Positions 28,465 to 38,477 of a stretch of 64,000 nucleotides of DNA are shown here, in pieces. The stretch comes from Arcanobacterium haemolyticum (GTDB taxonomy: Bacteria; Actinomycetota; Actinomycetes; Actinomycetales; Actinomycetaceae), in the NCBI GenBank assembly GCA_021532125.1, contig JADYUX010000006.1, forward strand, positions 32,983 to 96,982, written 5' to 3'. The stretch's first letter is position 1. Every line of letters begins with the position of its first letter. The notes under the pieces were generated by a model. That model saw only the letters and a list, made by a program, of their open reading frames with translations. It was not told the origin of the DNA and searched no databases. The position numbers were made by a program, and so were the translations under genes.

Positions 28465-29202
28465 TCACTGCTCCTTGGCGACGATATTCCTCATCGTTCC
28501 GATTCCGTCGAGGCTCACCTCAACTGTGTCGTTCTCCCTAACCATCGGAGCTACGACCCCGGCTCCCGTGAGAATGATGTCGCCAGGAAGAAGAGTGAAG
28601 ATGGTTGAAAGGTAGGCGACAAGCTCAGCAGGTGAATGGCAGAGTTCGGACGTTGATCGCGTACCAGCACTCTCGCCGTTGACTGTGAGTTCAAGCTGCT
28701 TATCGGAGGGATCAAAGCTCGTGTCGATGATGGGTCCGAGGGGGCAGGAGGCATCGAAGGCTTTATTGAGCGTGGCAGGCGCGCCCACTGCGGAAACGTC
28801 GTTGGCGAGGGTGTAGCCGAAAATCGCCTGGTCGGCGTACTTGACGGGCACATCTTTAGCAACCCTGCCGATAACAATCGCTAGCTCCGATTCGTAGGCA
28901 AGCGAATCTGCCCATCGAGGGAAGGCGATTGGCTGGTCTGGCCCAATGACCGAGGTGTTGGGCTTGAGGAAAACCGCAAGATCCTCAATTTTCCCTGGAG
29001 CGTACGAGCCGCCAACTCCGACAACTTTTGATCGAGGAAGCATCGGAGCCACGACGCGCACTTCCCCGACGTTGAGGCGTTGCCCTGTCGGCTCGATCTT
29101 TCCAAACATCGGATCGTCGGCAAGGATAACGTACTGGTTGTTCTCGTCGTCGAGAACTGCATACCGAGGGCCCTGATCTAGGCCAAGTCGCGCAAGTTTC
29201 AT
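28465..29202 (-). CDS. Fumarylacetoacetate hydrolase family protein
   Basis: 245 residues. FLKPNTSVIGP, YESELAIVIGR with the metal-binding glutamates and LTGAGVVAPM are FAH-family features. The usual NDVSARD is changed to NDVSAVGA, so the enzyme may be altered. In many actinobacteria this gene sits directly before gltX; here they are 7 kb apart with the sialidase block between. Substrate unknown (acylpyruvate or oxaloacetate class). Confidence 0.85.
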   Translation of the reverse strand: MKLARLGLDQGPRYAVLDDENNQYVILADDPMFGKIEPTGQRLNVGEVRVVAPMLPRSKVVGVGGSYAPGKIEDLAVFLKPNTSVIGPDQPIAFPRWADSLAYESELAIVIGRVAKDVPVKYADQAIFGYTLANDVSAVGAPATLNKAFDASCPLGPIIDTSFDPSDKQLELTVNGESAGTRSTSELCHSPAELVAYLSTIFTLLPGDIILTGAGVVAPMVRENDTVEVSLDGIGTMRNIVAKEQ

Positions 29203-29419
29203 AACCCAACCCTATCGCCTCCCAGTGGGTTCTTACGACGAGGCCCGCTTACCCCTCGTCGGTTTGCGGCACTGGGCACATTGCTCCCATGCGGGCGCGT
29301 GTCGGCACATCCGCACGACGAAGATTCACATGATAGGCTCTTACCTACGTTCCGGTAACTTAATCAACCGTAAGTAAGGGCGCCTACGCCCGCATCCAGA
29401 AATGTCGTCAGGAGAGGCA

Positions 29420-31228
29420 ATGAAAAAACACCACGACGGGTCATGGTCAGAACAGACGACAACCCCACTCAAACCCCACATGAGCATCACGTGGATGCTC
29501 GGGCAACGCCTCGCTCGCCATCCCGACGATGTCTGCATCGAGAAAAAGTCGCGCTTCGGCTCCGAATGGGAACCCGTGACCATCAGCGAGTTCGAACGCG
29601 ATACAACTCTTATCGCTCGAGGCCTCCTCGGACTCGGGCTTCGCCCCGGCGATCGCCTCGCCATCCTCGGCTCAACCTCCTACGAGTGGAGCCTCATCGA
29701 TGTCGCCGCGCTAACCATCGGAATCGTCGTCGTCCCCATCTACGAGTCCGATTCCGCCGAACAGATCCGATGGATTCTGGAAAACTCCGATGTACGGCTC
29801 GCAATCGCAGACACCCGCGCCCACGCCGAACTCATCGAATCGGTACGTACGGACACTCTCCTGCCCACACGACTTCTCGACGAAGACGGCCTGTCCTCCA
29901 TCCGCGAAGCAGGCGAAACGATCCCCACCTCCGTCGTCGCCGCATACCGTAGCGAAACCCGAGCTGACACGCTCGCAACGATCATCTACACGAGCGGCAC
30001 AACCGGCAAGCCCAAAGGCGTCGAACTCACCCACGGAAACTTTGTCTACTCCACACTTTCCGTCTACCAAACTGAAAAAGAGATCATCACGACACCCGCA
30101 ACGCGCGTGCTCCTCTTTTTGCCGCTCGCGCACATCATGGCGCGCATCGTCTTCTACTACACGATCGCAGGACGCGGACGGGTCGGCCACGTGAGCAACA
30201 CCGCCAACCTGATCTCCGATCTCCAAACATTCAAGCCAACCGCGCTCCTCGTCGTCCCACGAGTCATCGAAAAAATCTACAACGCAGCAGAAGCGAAATC
30301 CGGCGGAGGTCGTCGCCTCAAAATCTTCCGATGGGCCGCCAAAATGGCTGTCAAGAACTCCCAAAAGAAATTCCACGGGCCAATCTTCCGGGTGCAACGC
30401 TTCATCGCGCGCAAACTCGTCTGGTCGAAGTTCACCGCCATCCTCGGGAAAGACTGCCACTACGCCGTATCGGCGGGAGCGCCGCTCGGAAAACGGCTCG
30501 GCCACGTCTATCGAGGAATCGGTCTCACTGTCATCGAAGCCTTCGGACTCACGGAAACCACCGGCCCCTCCACCGCGAATCGGCCGCGAGCTTTCGTCAT
30601 GGGATCGGTCGGCCAACCAATTCCCGGCACGTCGGTCAAGATTAACGACGACGGCGAAATCCTCCTTGCCGGCCCGCACATTATGCGCGGATACCACAAC
30701 AATCCGGAGGCAACCGCCGAGGTGATCGACGCGCAAGGATGGTTCCACACCGGCGACGTCGGAACTCTCGATAAGCACGGGTTCCTCACCATCACCGGGC
30801 GAAAGAAAGATCTCATCGTCACCGCCGGCGGTAAGAATGTGGCCCCTGCAGTGCTCGAAGATCGCCTCTCAGGCCACCCGTTGATTTCGCAGGTTGTCGT
30901 CGTTGGCGACAAGAAGCCGTTCGTCGGCGCACTCATCACACTCGACGCACAAATGCTGCCCGGCTGGCTTACTTCGCACGGCCTACCCGACATGGATCCG
31001 ACCGAAGCGCGAAGCAATCCCGATGTGCTGGCATCACTTCAGCGAGCGATTGATCGCACAAATCAACAAGTCTCTCGCGCGGAGTCCATCCGTAAATTTG
31101 TTGTACTAAATGGTGAGTTTTCCCAAGACAATGGACTGCTCACACCTTCACTAAAAGTGAAGCGCTCAGCCGTCATGTCGAAGTATTCCCAGGAAATTGA
31201 GGAGCTTTATCGCGATACACGTCACTAA
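29420..31228 (+). CDS. Long-chain acyl-CoA synthetase (AMP-binding enzyme)
   Basis: 602 residues of the ANL superfamily, FadD15/FAA type. The P-loop is TIIYTSGTTGKPKGVELTHGN; later motifs are FGLTETTGPS, WFHTGDVG and GRKKDLIVTAGGKNVAP, the long-chain group linker. The ATG at 29420 is preferred to that at 29402 because AGGAG lies six bases upstream of it. It activates fatty acids to acyl-CoA for lipid synthesis or breakdown. Confidence 0.93.
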   Translation: MKKHHDGSWSEQTTTPLKPHMSITWMLGQRLARHPDDVCIEKKSRFGSEWEPVTISEFERDTTLIARGLLGLGLRPGDRLAILGSTSYEWSLIDVAALTIGIVVVPIYESDSAEQIRWILENSDVRLAIADTRAHAELIESVRTDTLLPTRLLDEDGLSSIREAGETIPTSVVAAYRSETRADTLATIIYTSGTTGKPKGVELTHGNFVYSTLSVYQTEKEIITTPATRVLLFLPLAHIMARIVFYYTIAGRGRVGHVSNTANLISDLQTFKPTALLVVPRVIEKIYNAAEAKSGGGRRLKIFRWAAKMAVKNSQKKFHGPIFRVQRFIARKLVWSKFTAILGKDCHYAVSAGAPLGKRLGHVYRGIGLTVIEAFGLTETTGPSTANRPRAFVMGSVGQPIPGTSVKINDDGEILLAGPHIMRGYHNNPEATAEVIDAQGWFHTGDVGTLDKHGFLTITGRKKDLIVTAGGKNVAPAVLEDRLSGHPLISQVVVVGDKKPFVGALITLDAQMLPGWLTSHGLPDMDPTEARSNPDVLASLQRAIDRTNQQVSRAESIRKFVVLNGEFSQDNGLLTPSLKVKRSAVMSKYSQEIEELYRDTRH

Positions 31229-31420
31229 AATGCACACATAAGACGACGAAGAATTGTATCCTGTAGGTACAAAGCCCTCGTTGAGTCGGAAAAAATATGC
31301 ATGTGGGCTTAGCTCTGATGGAGGAGCTGAGCCCACTCACGTTTTCGATGCCCAACAAAGGCCACACAACGACGTGTATAGGCTGAGGCTAGCTCAGCTA
31401 CAAAAAGTCAAGGAGTTCAC

Positions 31421-32287
31421 ATGACACAGATCTCAGGCCACACAAAAGTCGTCACCCTCGTCGGCTCGCCAGTTGAGCACTCACTTTCTCCGGCGATGCA
31501 TAATCTCTCCTTCACCGAACTCGGGATCGACGCCGTCTATGTTGTCGCCGATGTCACCCCCGACACGCTCGCCGATGCCATCACCGGCGCGCGAGCGCTC
31601 GGAGTCGCCGGACTCAACGTCACGATGCCCTGCAAGACGCACGTTCTCCAGTACCTCGACGAACTCTCCCCCGCCGCCGAACTCATGGGCGCCGTCAATA
31701 CGATCGTGAATAAAGATGGCACGTTCATTGGCCACAACACCGACGGGGCTGGGGCGCTACGTGCAATCGCTGAAGCCGGCCATGAGATCGCAGGGGCAAA
31801 GCTCGTCGTGCTTGGAGCAGGCGGCGCTGGTTCAGCGATCTTCACTCAGGCGGCACTCGACGGCGCGGCACACATCGACGTCTTCAATGTCCGCGACCAG
31901 TTCTTTGATTCGACCCGCGAGCGCCTCATCTCCATCACGGAACGTACGGGCACACCGATGGAGCTCAACGATCTCGACGATAAGGCTCTCCTTGAGGCAA
32001 AGGTACGAGCTGCCGATATCATCGTGGACGCCACGCGTATCGGGATGGAGCCCTTCGAGAACGAGTCCAATGTCGCGAAAGAGTGGATGCATTCCGGTCA
32101 AGTCGTGATGGATACCGTGTACCATCCGCGTGTGACGAAGCTCCTGTCGTTGGCGAAGGAAGCTGGAGCTACCCCGGTGGAGGGCCTGGGTATGCTCCTA
32201 TGGCAAGCCGCCATTGGCGAGGAGATCTGGTTTGACGCCTCGATGCCTATTGATGTTGTCCGCGAGGCGGTCTTCCCCCAGGCATAG
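31421..32287 (+). CDS. Shikimate/quinate dehydrogenase family protein (AroE/YdiB-like)
   Basis: 288 residues. Substrate loop GSPVEHSLSPAMHN, NVTMPCKTHV with the catalytic Lys, and NTDGAGALRAI with the catalytic Asp; the NAD(P) site is LGAGGAGSAIF. DATRIGMEP in place of the common NATPxGM and the longer length point to the YdiB side of the family. It is monocistronic and well away from other aro genes, so it may use quinate or shikimate in catabolism. Confidence 0.88.
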   Translation: MTQISGHTKVVTLVGSPVEHSLSPAMHNLSFTELGIDAVYVVADVTPDTLADAITGARALGVAGLNVTMPCKTHVLQYLDELSPAAELMGAVNTIVNKDGTFIGHNTDGAGALRAIAEAGHEIAGAKLVVLGAGGAGSAIFTQAALDGAAHIDVFNVRDQFFDSTRERLISITERTGTPMELNDLDDKALLEAKVRAADIIVDATRIGMEPFENESNVAKEWMHSGQVVMDTVYHPRVTKLLSLAKEAGATPVEGLGMLLWQAAIGEEIWFDASMPIDVVREAVFPQA

Positions 32288-32520
32288 TTTCTCCGGCACG
32301 TGGGATGTGGGGCGGCGTGGACTGGGTCTGCGCCGCCCTCGTGTATGCGCAGGACGTCCGCGCGCTGCTCACTTTTGCCAGCGCATCGCCCTCCACTTCT
32401 GCACAACTGTTCAACTGCGCGTGGTGGGCCTCGACATCCGTCCGTTTGCTTGCGCGTTTTGCCGTTCAGCTGGTGTCCTAGCCGATGTAGACAGTGTTGT
32501 CTCACGAAAGGAACTCAACG

Positions 32521-33596
32521 ATGCGTTCTTCGCTACAAGTACCTGCACTCGTAGGTGCCGTCCTGACGTCGGCGGCGCTCATCCTGACTGCCGTGCCTGC
32601 CCACGGCTCCGACATCACGGCTCCCACTCCGGATGCACCCGGTGGGATCGAAGCTCCGACGAGCCCCGGAGGAATTCCTTCGATGGGTGATGGGCCACGG
32701 TATCGCACGTTCCCCATTGCGTCGATCTACTCGAAGATCCACCCTGGTTCTAATCCGCAGGGTGCCAACGACTTTCGTGTGTACCTGCGGAGGGCACTTA
32801 CCCGGTTGTCCTTATCCCTGGTACGGGTGAGGATGCCTTCGCCACGTGGGCGTTCTATGCCCCTGAGCTTGTGGCACGGGGCCTGTGTGTCTATACGTTC
32901 AATTACAACCCGTCGGTGAAGAATCTCCGTACCGGGCAACTGGATGAGGCGGCGGCGTTCTCGGGAAATATCATGTCTTCCGCTGCGTTTATGTCGGGAT
33001 TCGTTGATCGCGTGCTCGAATCAACGGGCGCTGACAAGGTCGATCTCATCGGCCATTCGCAGGGCGGGGGTCCCTTGCCTCGTGCCTACATCAAGTACTT
33101 TGGCGGTAACGACAAGGTTCGCCACCTTGTCGGGCTCACACCATCGAATCGTGGCACAACTGTCTGGGGTATCACCAAACTGATCGAGCGGGCCGAGCGA
33201 GATGGCGTCATCAACGGTGTCTATCTTGGTGACCAAGCAGCCGACATCAATACGGCCCAGTACGGCCGCGATAAGAATATCGAAGCACTTGGGCAGCAGA
33301 TGGAGGGCTCGCCATTTATCACAGCTCTCAATGAAGGCGGCATGACGTTTGAGGGCATTGAGTACACCGTTATTGCGACGAAGCTCGATGACGTCGTCAC
33401 TCCCTACACAAATTCTTTCCTTGATGCAGCGGAGAACGTCACGAATATAACGATCCAGGATGTGTGCGCGTGGGATCATACCGATCATCTTGGTGCCACC
33501 TATGATCCTGTTTCCTTTGAGGTGGCATACAACGCCCTGTACCCGGAGTATGCGGCGCCTGTGACGTGCAGGTATGTGCCACCGATCATTCAGTAG
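32521..33596 (+). pseudogene. Secreted triacylglycerol lipase, frameshifted
   Basis: The first frame (ATG 32521 after GAAAGGAACTC) gives a signal peptide, MRSSLQVPALVGAVLTSAALI with VPAHGSD, and runs to ANDFR. The second frame continues with SCVPAEGTYPVVLIPGTGEDAF, the lipase nucleophile elbow GHSQGG, and a C-terminal His in WDHTDHLG. The two join perfectly if one T is added to TTT at 32773-32775, giving ANDFSCVP, the N-x-(W/F)-S-C motif of actinobacterial lipases. The rest of the frame is intact to 33596. As written the product stops near 32919. Confidence 0.87.
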
Positions 33597-33613
33597 TACT
33601 GCGGAAAATGAGA

Positions 33614-33644
33614 GAAAGCCCGGAAATCAATCCGGGCTTTCTTG
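33614..33644. terminator. Terminator after the lipase gene
   Basis: 11-bp perfect stem (33614-33624 / 33631-33641) with a 6-base loop and CTTTCTTGC on the plus strand. It also lies just beyond the minus-strand tRNA-Leu and may end both. Confidence 0.8.
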
Positions 33645-33647
33645 CTG

Positions 33648-33729
33648 TGCGCGAGGCGGGACTTGAACCCGCACGTCCGAGGACACCAGAACCTAAATCT
33701 GGCGCGTCTGCCAATTCCGCCACTCGCGC
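33648..33729 (-). tRNA. tRNA-Leu (anticodon TAG)
   Basis: 82 nt class II tRNA: acceptor GCGCGAG / CTCGCGC, discriminator A, anticodon loop TTTAGGT with TAG at 34-36, a long variable arm and T arm CGGGTTCAAGTCCCG. No encoded CCA. Confidence 0.95.
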
Positions 33730-33806
33730 GGTGCCCGCCTATTCTAGCGTCCCGACTAGCGAGTTGCAGAATTGGGCGCGGCTATGGTGCCGAACGACTC
33801 CTTCGG

Positions 33807-34283
33807 TCACTCGTCAATTCCGAGGTCGCGGCGAAGGCGTGCTACGTGGCCGGTGGCTTTGACGTTGTACTTGGCATCGGCAATCGTGCCGTCTTTGGCG
33901 ACGACGAAGGTGGAGCGGATAACGCCTTCGACGATGCGTCCGTAGTTCTTCTTTTCTCCCCATGCGCCGTATGCCGTGAGAACTGTGAGCTCGGGATCGG
34001 AGGCAAGTGGGAAGTTGAGGGAGTCACGCTCGGCGAATTTTTCAAGTGCGGAAAGTGAATCGCGCGAGACGCCGATAACGCGGTATCCAGCGCCCTTGAA
34101 GGAATTGAGGGAATCGCGGAAGTCGCATGCTTCTTTTGTGCAACCTGGAGTCATCGCTTTGGGATAGAAGTAGACGACGACGCCTTTGCTGGATTTGGCT
34201 AACTCGTCGCTGAGAGTGACAGTGCCACGTTGCGATTCCAACGTGAATTCTGGGGCGTGATCGCCTGTCTTCAGTGTTGCCAT
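33807..34283 (-). CDS. bcp: Thioredoxin-dependent thiol peroxidase (BCP/PrxQ)
   Basis: Reduces hydroperoxides with thioredoxin in the cytoplasm. 158 residues; the peroxidatic cysteine lies in YFYPKAMTPGCTKEACDFRD together with the resolving cysteine five residues later, the alpha-PrxQ arrangement. The gene is monocistronic, upstream of tRNA-Leu on the same strand. Confidence 0.95.
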   Translation of the reverse strand: MATLKTGDHAPEFTLESQRGTVTLSDELAKSSKGVVVYFYPKAMTPGCTKEACDFRDSLNSFKGAGYRVIGVSRDSLSALEKFAERDSLNFPLASDPELTVLTAYGAWGEKKNYGRIVEGVIRSTFVVAKDGTIADAKYNVKATGHVARLRRDLGIDE

Positions 34284-34375
34284 AGATGTATTTTCGCACT
34301 CTCATCGCGGCTTGGAGGCGCAGTTACGCTACGAGCGGGCGATGGCCGTTCGTAGCCGCTGAGGCAGTATCCCGT

Positions 34376-34702
34376 CTACCAGGGCTGTCCATCGTTTAAT
34401 TCGGCTGCCTTAGTGGCAATGAGCGCGAAGGTGAGCGCCAAACCGATGCCGATGAAACCTGGCCATATGCCCAGCGGCGAGGGCGCGAGAAGCTGAACTG
34501 CGAGGCATCCACCGGTGATAAGCCACATTCCCCGACGCCTGTAACCGACAAGAGCAATGAGCAGTCCGATCGTCGCGGCCGCGATTGAGGCGGTGAGTTG
34601 ACTCTCGAAACCGTGCGTGCCGACTGCTACCCAGCCGAGGACGACCATGAGCGCGCAGTAGATGACGTTGGCGATAGCAAGTGGCTTGACCGTTCGTTCC
34701 AT
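34376..34702 (-). CDS. Small four-helix membrane protein of unknown function
   Basis: 108 residues with four hydrophobic segments (about 8-28, 36-52, 58-72, 78-98) and a basic loop YRRRG. No recognised family; the acidic tail is ELNDGQPW. It stands alone between bcp and the DUF4916 gene. Confidence 0.6.
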   Translation of the reverse strand: MERTVKPLAIANVIYCALMVVLGWVAVGTHGFESQLTASIAAATIGLLIALVGYRRRGMWLITGGCLAVQLLAPSPLGIWPGFIGIGLALTFALIATKAAELNDGQPW

Positions 34703-34825
34703 TCTTCTAGCCTAACGGGGATTCTTCGGCTCACGTGATACGTGTGGCTAGGCATTGCCCGCCGGAGAGTTCACGTGCAGAGAAAGCTGAGTAATTCTCG
34801 CCGTGAAGGCTGGCAGACTTGCTAT

Positions 34826-35356
34826 ATGAGCGAAATTGATTCGGCCGATATGGGGCCTTGGCTCTCACCTGAGGAGCTCACCTTTGTGCGCCGCAAGGTG
34901 CCCATCGTCTATGTGGATATTGTGCCGATTCGGGTGGACGAGGTGGGGAGCCTTGAGGCCGTCGGCATGCTGCTGTGCGTCGAGGGTGACCGTATTATTC
35001 GTGCCTTCCCAACTGGTCGTGTGCTCTACCACGAGCGAGTGCGCGATGCTATTGCTCGGCACATCGAGAAGGACTTGGGGCCGGTAGCTCTCCCACAAAT
35101 TCCGGCGTCGATCACTCCGTTCACGATCGGCGAGTATTTCCCGACCCCCGGTGAGGGATGGTTCGACGAACGCCAACACGCTATTTCGCTTGCATACCTT
35201 GTTCCGATGCAAGGTGACTGCAATCCGGGATCAGATTCCCTTGAATTCACGTGGTTTACGCCAGGAGAGGCTCGCACGCCTGAGCTTCAATCGGAGCTCT
35301 CCCCTGCCCACGCAGCTCTACTCAAGCAGGCACTCGCCAAGCTCGGGGAGATATAA
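34826..35356 (+). CDS. DUF4916 (NUDIX-like) family protein
   Basis: 176 residues. The N-terminus (WLSPEELTFVRRKVPIVYVDIVPIRV) and SLAYLVPMQGDC are typical of the actinobacterial DUF4916 group, which has a NUDIX-like fold; the classical NUDIX box GX5EX7REUXEEXGU is absent, so hydrolase activity is uncertain. The ATG at 34826 is the start of similarity; the upstream frame is not conserved in character. Confidence 0.8.
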   Translation: MSEIDSADMGPWLSPEELTFVRRKVPIVYVDIVPIRVDEVGSLEAVGMLLCVEGDRIIRAFPTGRVLYHERVRDAIARHIEKDLGPVALPQIPASITPFTIGEYFPTPGEGWFDERQHAISLAYLVPMQGDCNPGSDSLEFTWFTPGEARTPELQSELSPAHAALLKQALAKLGEI

Positions 35357-35364
35357 CGCGTGTG

Positions 35365-35403
35365 CCCGTGGGCGGGGCCAAAGCTCCTGGCCCCGCCCAC
35401 GGG
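35365..35403. terminator. Bidirectional hairpin between the DUF4916 gene and rdgB
   Basis: 16-bp perfect GC-rich stem (35365-35380 / 35388-35403) with a 7-base loop in the 58-base gap between convergent stops. No T-tract. Confidence 0.8.
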
Positions 35404-35414
35404 ATGAGTGCGAA

Positions 35415-36032
35415 CTACGAGAGTGCTAGGACATCGGCGATAGCTGGTGCTAGTGCGCGGAACGCTTGACCTCGATGGGAGATGGCATCTTTAGCTTCGG
35501 GGCTCAACTCGGCCGACGAGACGCTCATCCCGAGAGGCTGAAAAATCGGATCGTACCCGAAGCCGTGTTCTCCCCGTGGAGAACGAAGAAGCGAACCCTC
35601 CATATCGGCCTCGCAGACGAATTCCCTGCCGTCTGGCGTTACCATCACTGCTGCGCAATGAAACTGGGCACCACGGTGTTCGTCGGGAACATCAGACAGT
35701 TGAGCGAGCAGCAGTTCTAGGTTCGCGCGATCCTCGCCATGCTTGCCGCACCAGCGGGCGGAGAATACTCCGGGAGCTCCGCCGAGCACGTCTACACATA
35801 GGCCGGAATCGTCTGCCAAAGCTGGGAGCCCTGTCGCTGTGGCGATTGCTCGTGCTTTGATGAGCGCGTTGCCCGCGAAGGTGACAGCATCCTCAACGGG
35901 TTCGGGAAGGCCGTACTCGCTTGCACCAACGATGTCCTCTGGTTCGAGGCCCGGGAGAAGTGGGGCGAGGATCGCGCGTAACTCACCGACTTTATGCGCA
36001 TTATGCGTCGCGAGGATGAGTCGAGCCGTCAT
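35415..36032 (-). CDS. rdgB: RdgB/HAM1 XTP/dITP diphosphatase
   Basis: Hydrolyses ITP, dITP and XTP to monophosphates, keeping them out of nucleic acids. 205 residues: [16 protein letters not shown] at the start, [22 protein letters not shown] and the [10 protein letters not shown] substrate motif. Start overlaps rph by four bases (ATGA); the murI-MBL-rph-rdgB order is usual in actinobacteria. Confidence 0.96.
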   Translation of the reverse strand: MTARLILATHNAHKVGELRAILAPLLPGLEPEDIVGASEYGLPEPVEDAVTFAGNALIKARAIATATGLPALADDSGLCVDVLGGAPGVFSARWCGKHGEDRANLELLLAQLSDVPDEHRGAQFHCAAVMVTPDGREFVCEADMEGSLLRSPRGEHGFGYDPIFQPLGMSVSSAELSPEAKDAISHRGQAFRALAPAIADVLALS

Positions 36033-36808
36033 CGTGTAGCTCCGATAATGCCCTCGGCGATCGGATCGTCGCCGAATAGCGCCTCACGTTGGAGCTGAGC
36101 AAGGTGCGCATTACCCTTTTCTGCAAGGTCAAGGAGCGTGCCTAGCTCCGCGCGGGAGAACGGCGCGTGCTCAGCAGTACCCTGAATCTCGATAAACGTC
36201 CCTGACCCGGTTCCGACAACATTCATGTCAGTATCTGCTCGCGAATCTTCTTCGTATGGAAGATCGAGCACCGGGTGTCCATCGACGACGCCGACCGAGA
36301 TTGCCGAGATTGTGTCCGAGAGGATCGGCCGGTTTGCCCGAGGGCGCACGATCCCCTTCCCGACGGCCCAGTTCACGGCGTCGGCAAGGGCGACGAACGC
36401 TCCTGTCACGGATGCCGTTCGCGTACCGCCGTCGGCTTGAAGAACATCGCAGTCGAGCACGATCGTGTTCTCTCCGAGCGCTTCCATGTCCACTGCTGCG
36501 CGCAATGCTCGCCCGACGAGGCGCGAGATTTCTTGAGTGCGCCCACCCACCTTGCCTTTAACGGATTCACGTTGGGAGCGCTGCGATGTGGCTCGCGGGA
36601 GCATGGCGTACTCGCCAGTTACCCATCCAAGTCCCGAATCGCGGCGCCATTTCGGCACACCTTCGGTGAAAGATGCGACGCATAGAACCGTTGTTCGACC
36701 GAAGGTGACGAGAACTGAGCCTTCACCTTCGTCGAGAAAATGACGGGTGATGCGCACGGGGCGCATTTCATCTACAGCGCGGCCATCCGCGCGTGACCAT
36801 GTACTCAT
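36029..36808 (-). CDS. rph: Ribonuclease PH
   Basis: Phosphorolytic 3' exonuclease that trims tRNA ends. 259 residues; [16 protein letters not shown] at the start, [12 protein letters not shown] for RNA/phosphate binding and [19 protein letters not shown] as in RNase PH. Coupled to rdgB downstream. Confidence 0.96.
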   Translation of the reverse strand: MSTWSRADGRAVDEMRPVRITRHFLDEGEGSVLVTFGRTTVLCVASFTEGVPKWRRDSGLGWVTGEYAMLPRATSQRSQRESVKGKVGGRTQEISRLVGRALRAAVDMEALGENTIVLDCDVLQADGGTRTASVTGAFVALADAVNWAVGKGIVRPRANRPILSDTISAISVGVVDGHPVLDLPYEEDSRADTDMNVVGTGSGTFIEIQGTAEHAPFSRAELGTLLDLAEKGNAHLAQLQREALFGDDPIAEGIIGATR

Positions 36809-36855
36809 ATCTACGAGACTACCAGCGCTACCTGGGCCTGCCTCAGCCGGTCACG

Positions 36856-37638
36856 TCAGAAACGATAGGTTTCTCCAGGCTTGACGCAGTGCACGGGGCC
36901 GTCAAAGATTGCCTCCGCGTAGCGACGAACGTTCTCAGGGTCGGTCCACGGCTGAAGATGAGTCAGGAGGAGGTTCTTTGCTCCAGCTTTCGCTGCGAGT
37001 TCACCCGCCCTGCTCCCAGTCATATGGACACCACGGAATTCGTCGCGACCATCTTCGAGCGCTGCTTCCGACAGGAGGAGGTCAACTCCGCGTGCCATCT
37101 CGATTTCGGAATCGCACAAGTCCGTATCGCCGGTATAGGCGAACGTCACATCCTCATGAAGGTTGATATCTGAGGGGCCACTCACTCGCACACCCACGCT
37201 CGTCACCGTGTGCTCGGCCTCGAAGAATTCAAGCACCATAGGGCCAATTTCGATTGTTTGGCCCGCCTCGATTTGCTGGAAGTTGAATTCCCCAGCGTAC
37301 GTTTCTTCTTCAGGATCGCCACCGATCTGCCGGGTACGCACAAGGGCATCGACCGGTGCGTAAACATCGATGCGCGGGAGGGGGCCGCTCGGTAGCCATC
37401 GGCGGTACACCTGCATGCCCACGATATCTGCGCAGTGATCGGTATGCATATGGGAAAAGACGATCGCATCAAGCTCAGCCGGATCGAGATACTTGAGCAA
37501 TTGCCCCATCGCGCCCGGGCCAAAATCCACGACGATCGAGTGTGTACGCCCATCGTCGTCGCACTGAAGCAGGTACGACGATGCTGCGGATTCCATCCCG
37601 GACATCGAACCCGAACAACCGATGATGGTGAGCCTCAT
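36856..37638 (-). CDS. MBL-fold metallo-hydrolase
   Basis: 260 residues with the metal motif [11 protein letters not shown] (HxHxDH), further ligand regions AEHT and AYTGDTDLC, and a C-terminal LLTHLQPW. This RNase Z/cyclic-nucleotide phosphodiesterase-like group is conserved between murI and rph in actinobacteria. Its substrate is not established. The start overlaps the murI stop by four bases. Confidence 0.88.
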   Translation of the reverse strand: MRLTIIGCSGSMSGMESAASSYLLQCDDDGRTHSIVVDFGPGAMGQLLKYLDPAELDAIVFSHMHTDHCADIVGMQVYRRWLPSGPLPRIDVYAPVDALVRTRQIGGDPEEETYAGEFNFQQIEAGQTIEIGPMVLEFFEAEHTVTSVGVRVSGPSDINLHEDVTFAYTGDTDLCDSEIEMARGVDLLLSEAALEDGRDEFRGVHMTGSRAGELAAKAGAKNLLLTHLQPWTDPENVRRYAEAIFDGPVHCVKPGETYRF

Positions 37639-38468
37639 GCAGGCATCTCCTCCGTAGAAACGTGCATTTCGTCAGTCGAAAATACTGTGGTTACTTCCGG
37701 CCCGAGGAATCTGCGTGCAAGTTCTCCGAAGCGAGTCGGATCGCCAGTGGCAAAGAATGATTGCGTGGCGCTCCCGGGTGGAGCAAACAAATCTTTATCC
37801 GAAAGATGACGGTACACGTCTCGAGCGGTTTCGTCTGAAGATGAGACGAGCGTAACGTCGTCGCCCATGACGAGGCCGATCACCCCTGCCAGGAGCGGGT
37901 AATGGGTGCAGCCGAGAACGAGAGTATCCACCTGAGCAGCCTTGATGGGCTCAAGATATTCCTCAGCCACTTCCCGTACTTCGGGACCAACCGTAATTCC
38001 CGATTCGACGAATTCGACGAATCGTGGGCATGCCGCCATTGTGAGCTCCAGGCCCGGCGCGGCGGCGAAGGCATCAGCATACGCACCCGATCCGATCGTT
38101 GCTTGTGTTCCAATCACGCCGATTCTGCCCGATCGTGTGGCTCGTGCTGCGCGGCGGACAGCCGGATGGATCACTTCGATGACGGGGATTCCGTAGGGGC
38201 GTTCGTAGCGTTCTCTGGCATCTGCCAGGACGGCAGCAGATGCGGAATTACACGCGATCACAAGCATCTTGACACCAGAATCGACAAGCCGATCCATGAT
38301 GTCGAGAGCGAAAGAACGGACCTCGGCGATTGGGCGCGGGCCGTAGGGGCTGTGCGCCGTGTCGCCAATATATGTGATCGATTCGTCAGGTAGCTGGTCG
38401 ATGATTGCGCGAGCCACCGTGAGCCCGCCAACCCCTGAGTCGAAAATTCCAATCGATCGAGTATCCAT
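37635..38468 (-). CDS. murI: Glutamate racemase
   Basis: Makes D-glutamate for the peptidoglycan stem. 277 residues: [15 protein letters not shown], then [11 protein letters not shown] with the first catalytic cysteine and [11 protein letters not shown] with the second. It lies nine bases after the DUF2017 gene and overlaps the MBL gene. Confidence 0.96.
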   Translation of the reverse strand: MDTRSIGIFDSGVGGLTVARAIIDQLPDESITYIGDTAHSPYGPRPIAEVRSFALDIMDRLVDSGVKMLVIACNSASAAVLADARERYERPYGIPVIEVIHPAVRRAARATRSGRIGVIGTQATIGSGAYADAFAAAPGLELTMAACPRFVEFVESGITVGPEVREVAEEYLEPIKAAQVDTLVLGCTHYPLLAGVIGLVMGDDVTLVSSSDETARDVYRHLSDKDLFAPPGSATQSFFATGDPTRFGELARRFLGPEVTTVFSTDEMHVSTEEMPA

Positions 38469-38477
38469 GCTTGGACT

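Noticed and set aside
29711..30778. 355-codon minus-strand frame opposite the acyl-CoA ligase
   Set aside because: Asp/Gly/Val-rich mirror of a real gene with complete ANL motifs on the plus strand.
34742..34825. 28-codon N-terminal extension of the DUF4916 protein
   Set aside because: Family similarity begins soon after ATG 34826, and the extension is basic with no start signal.
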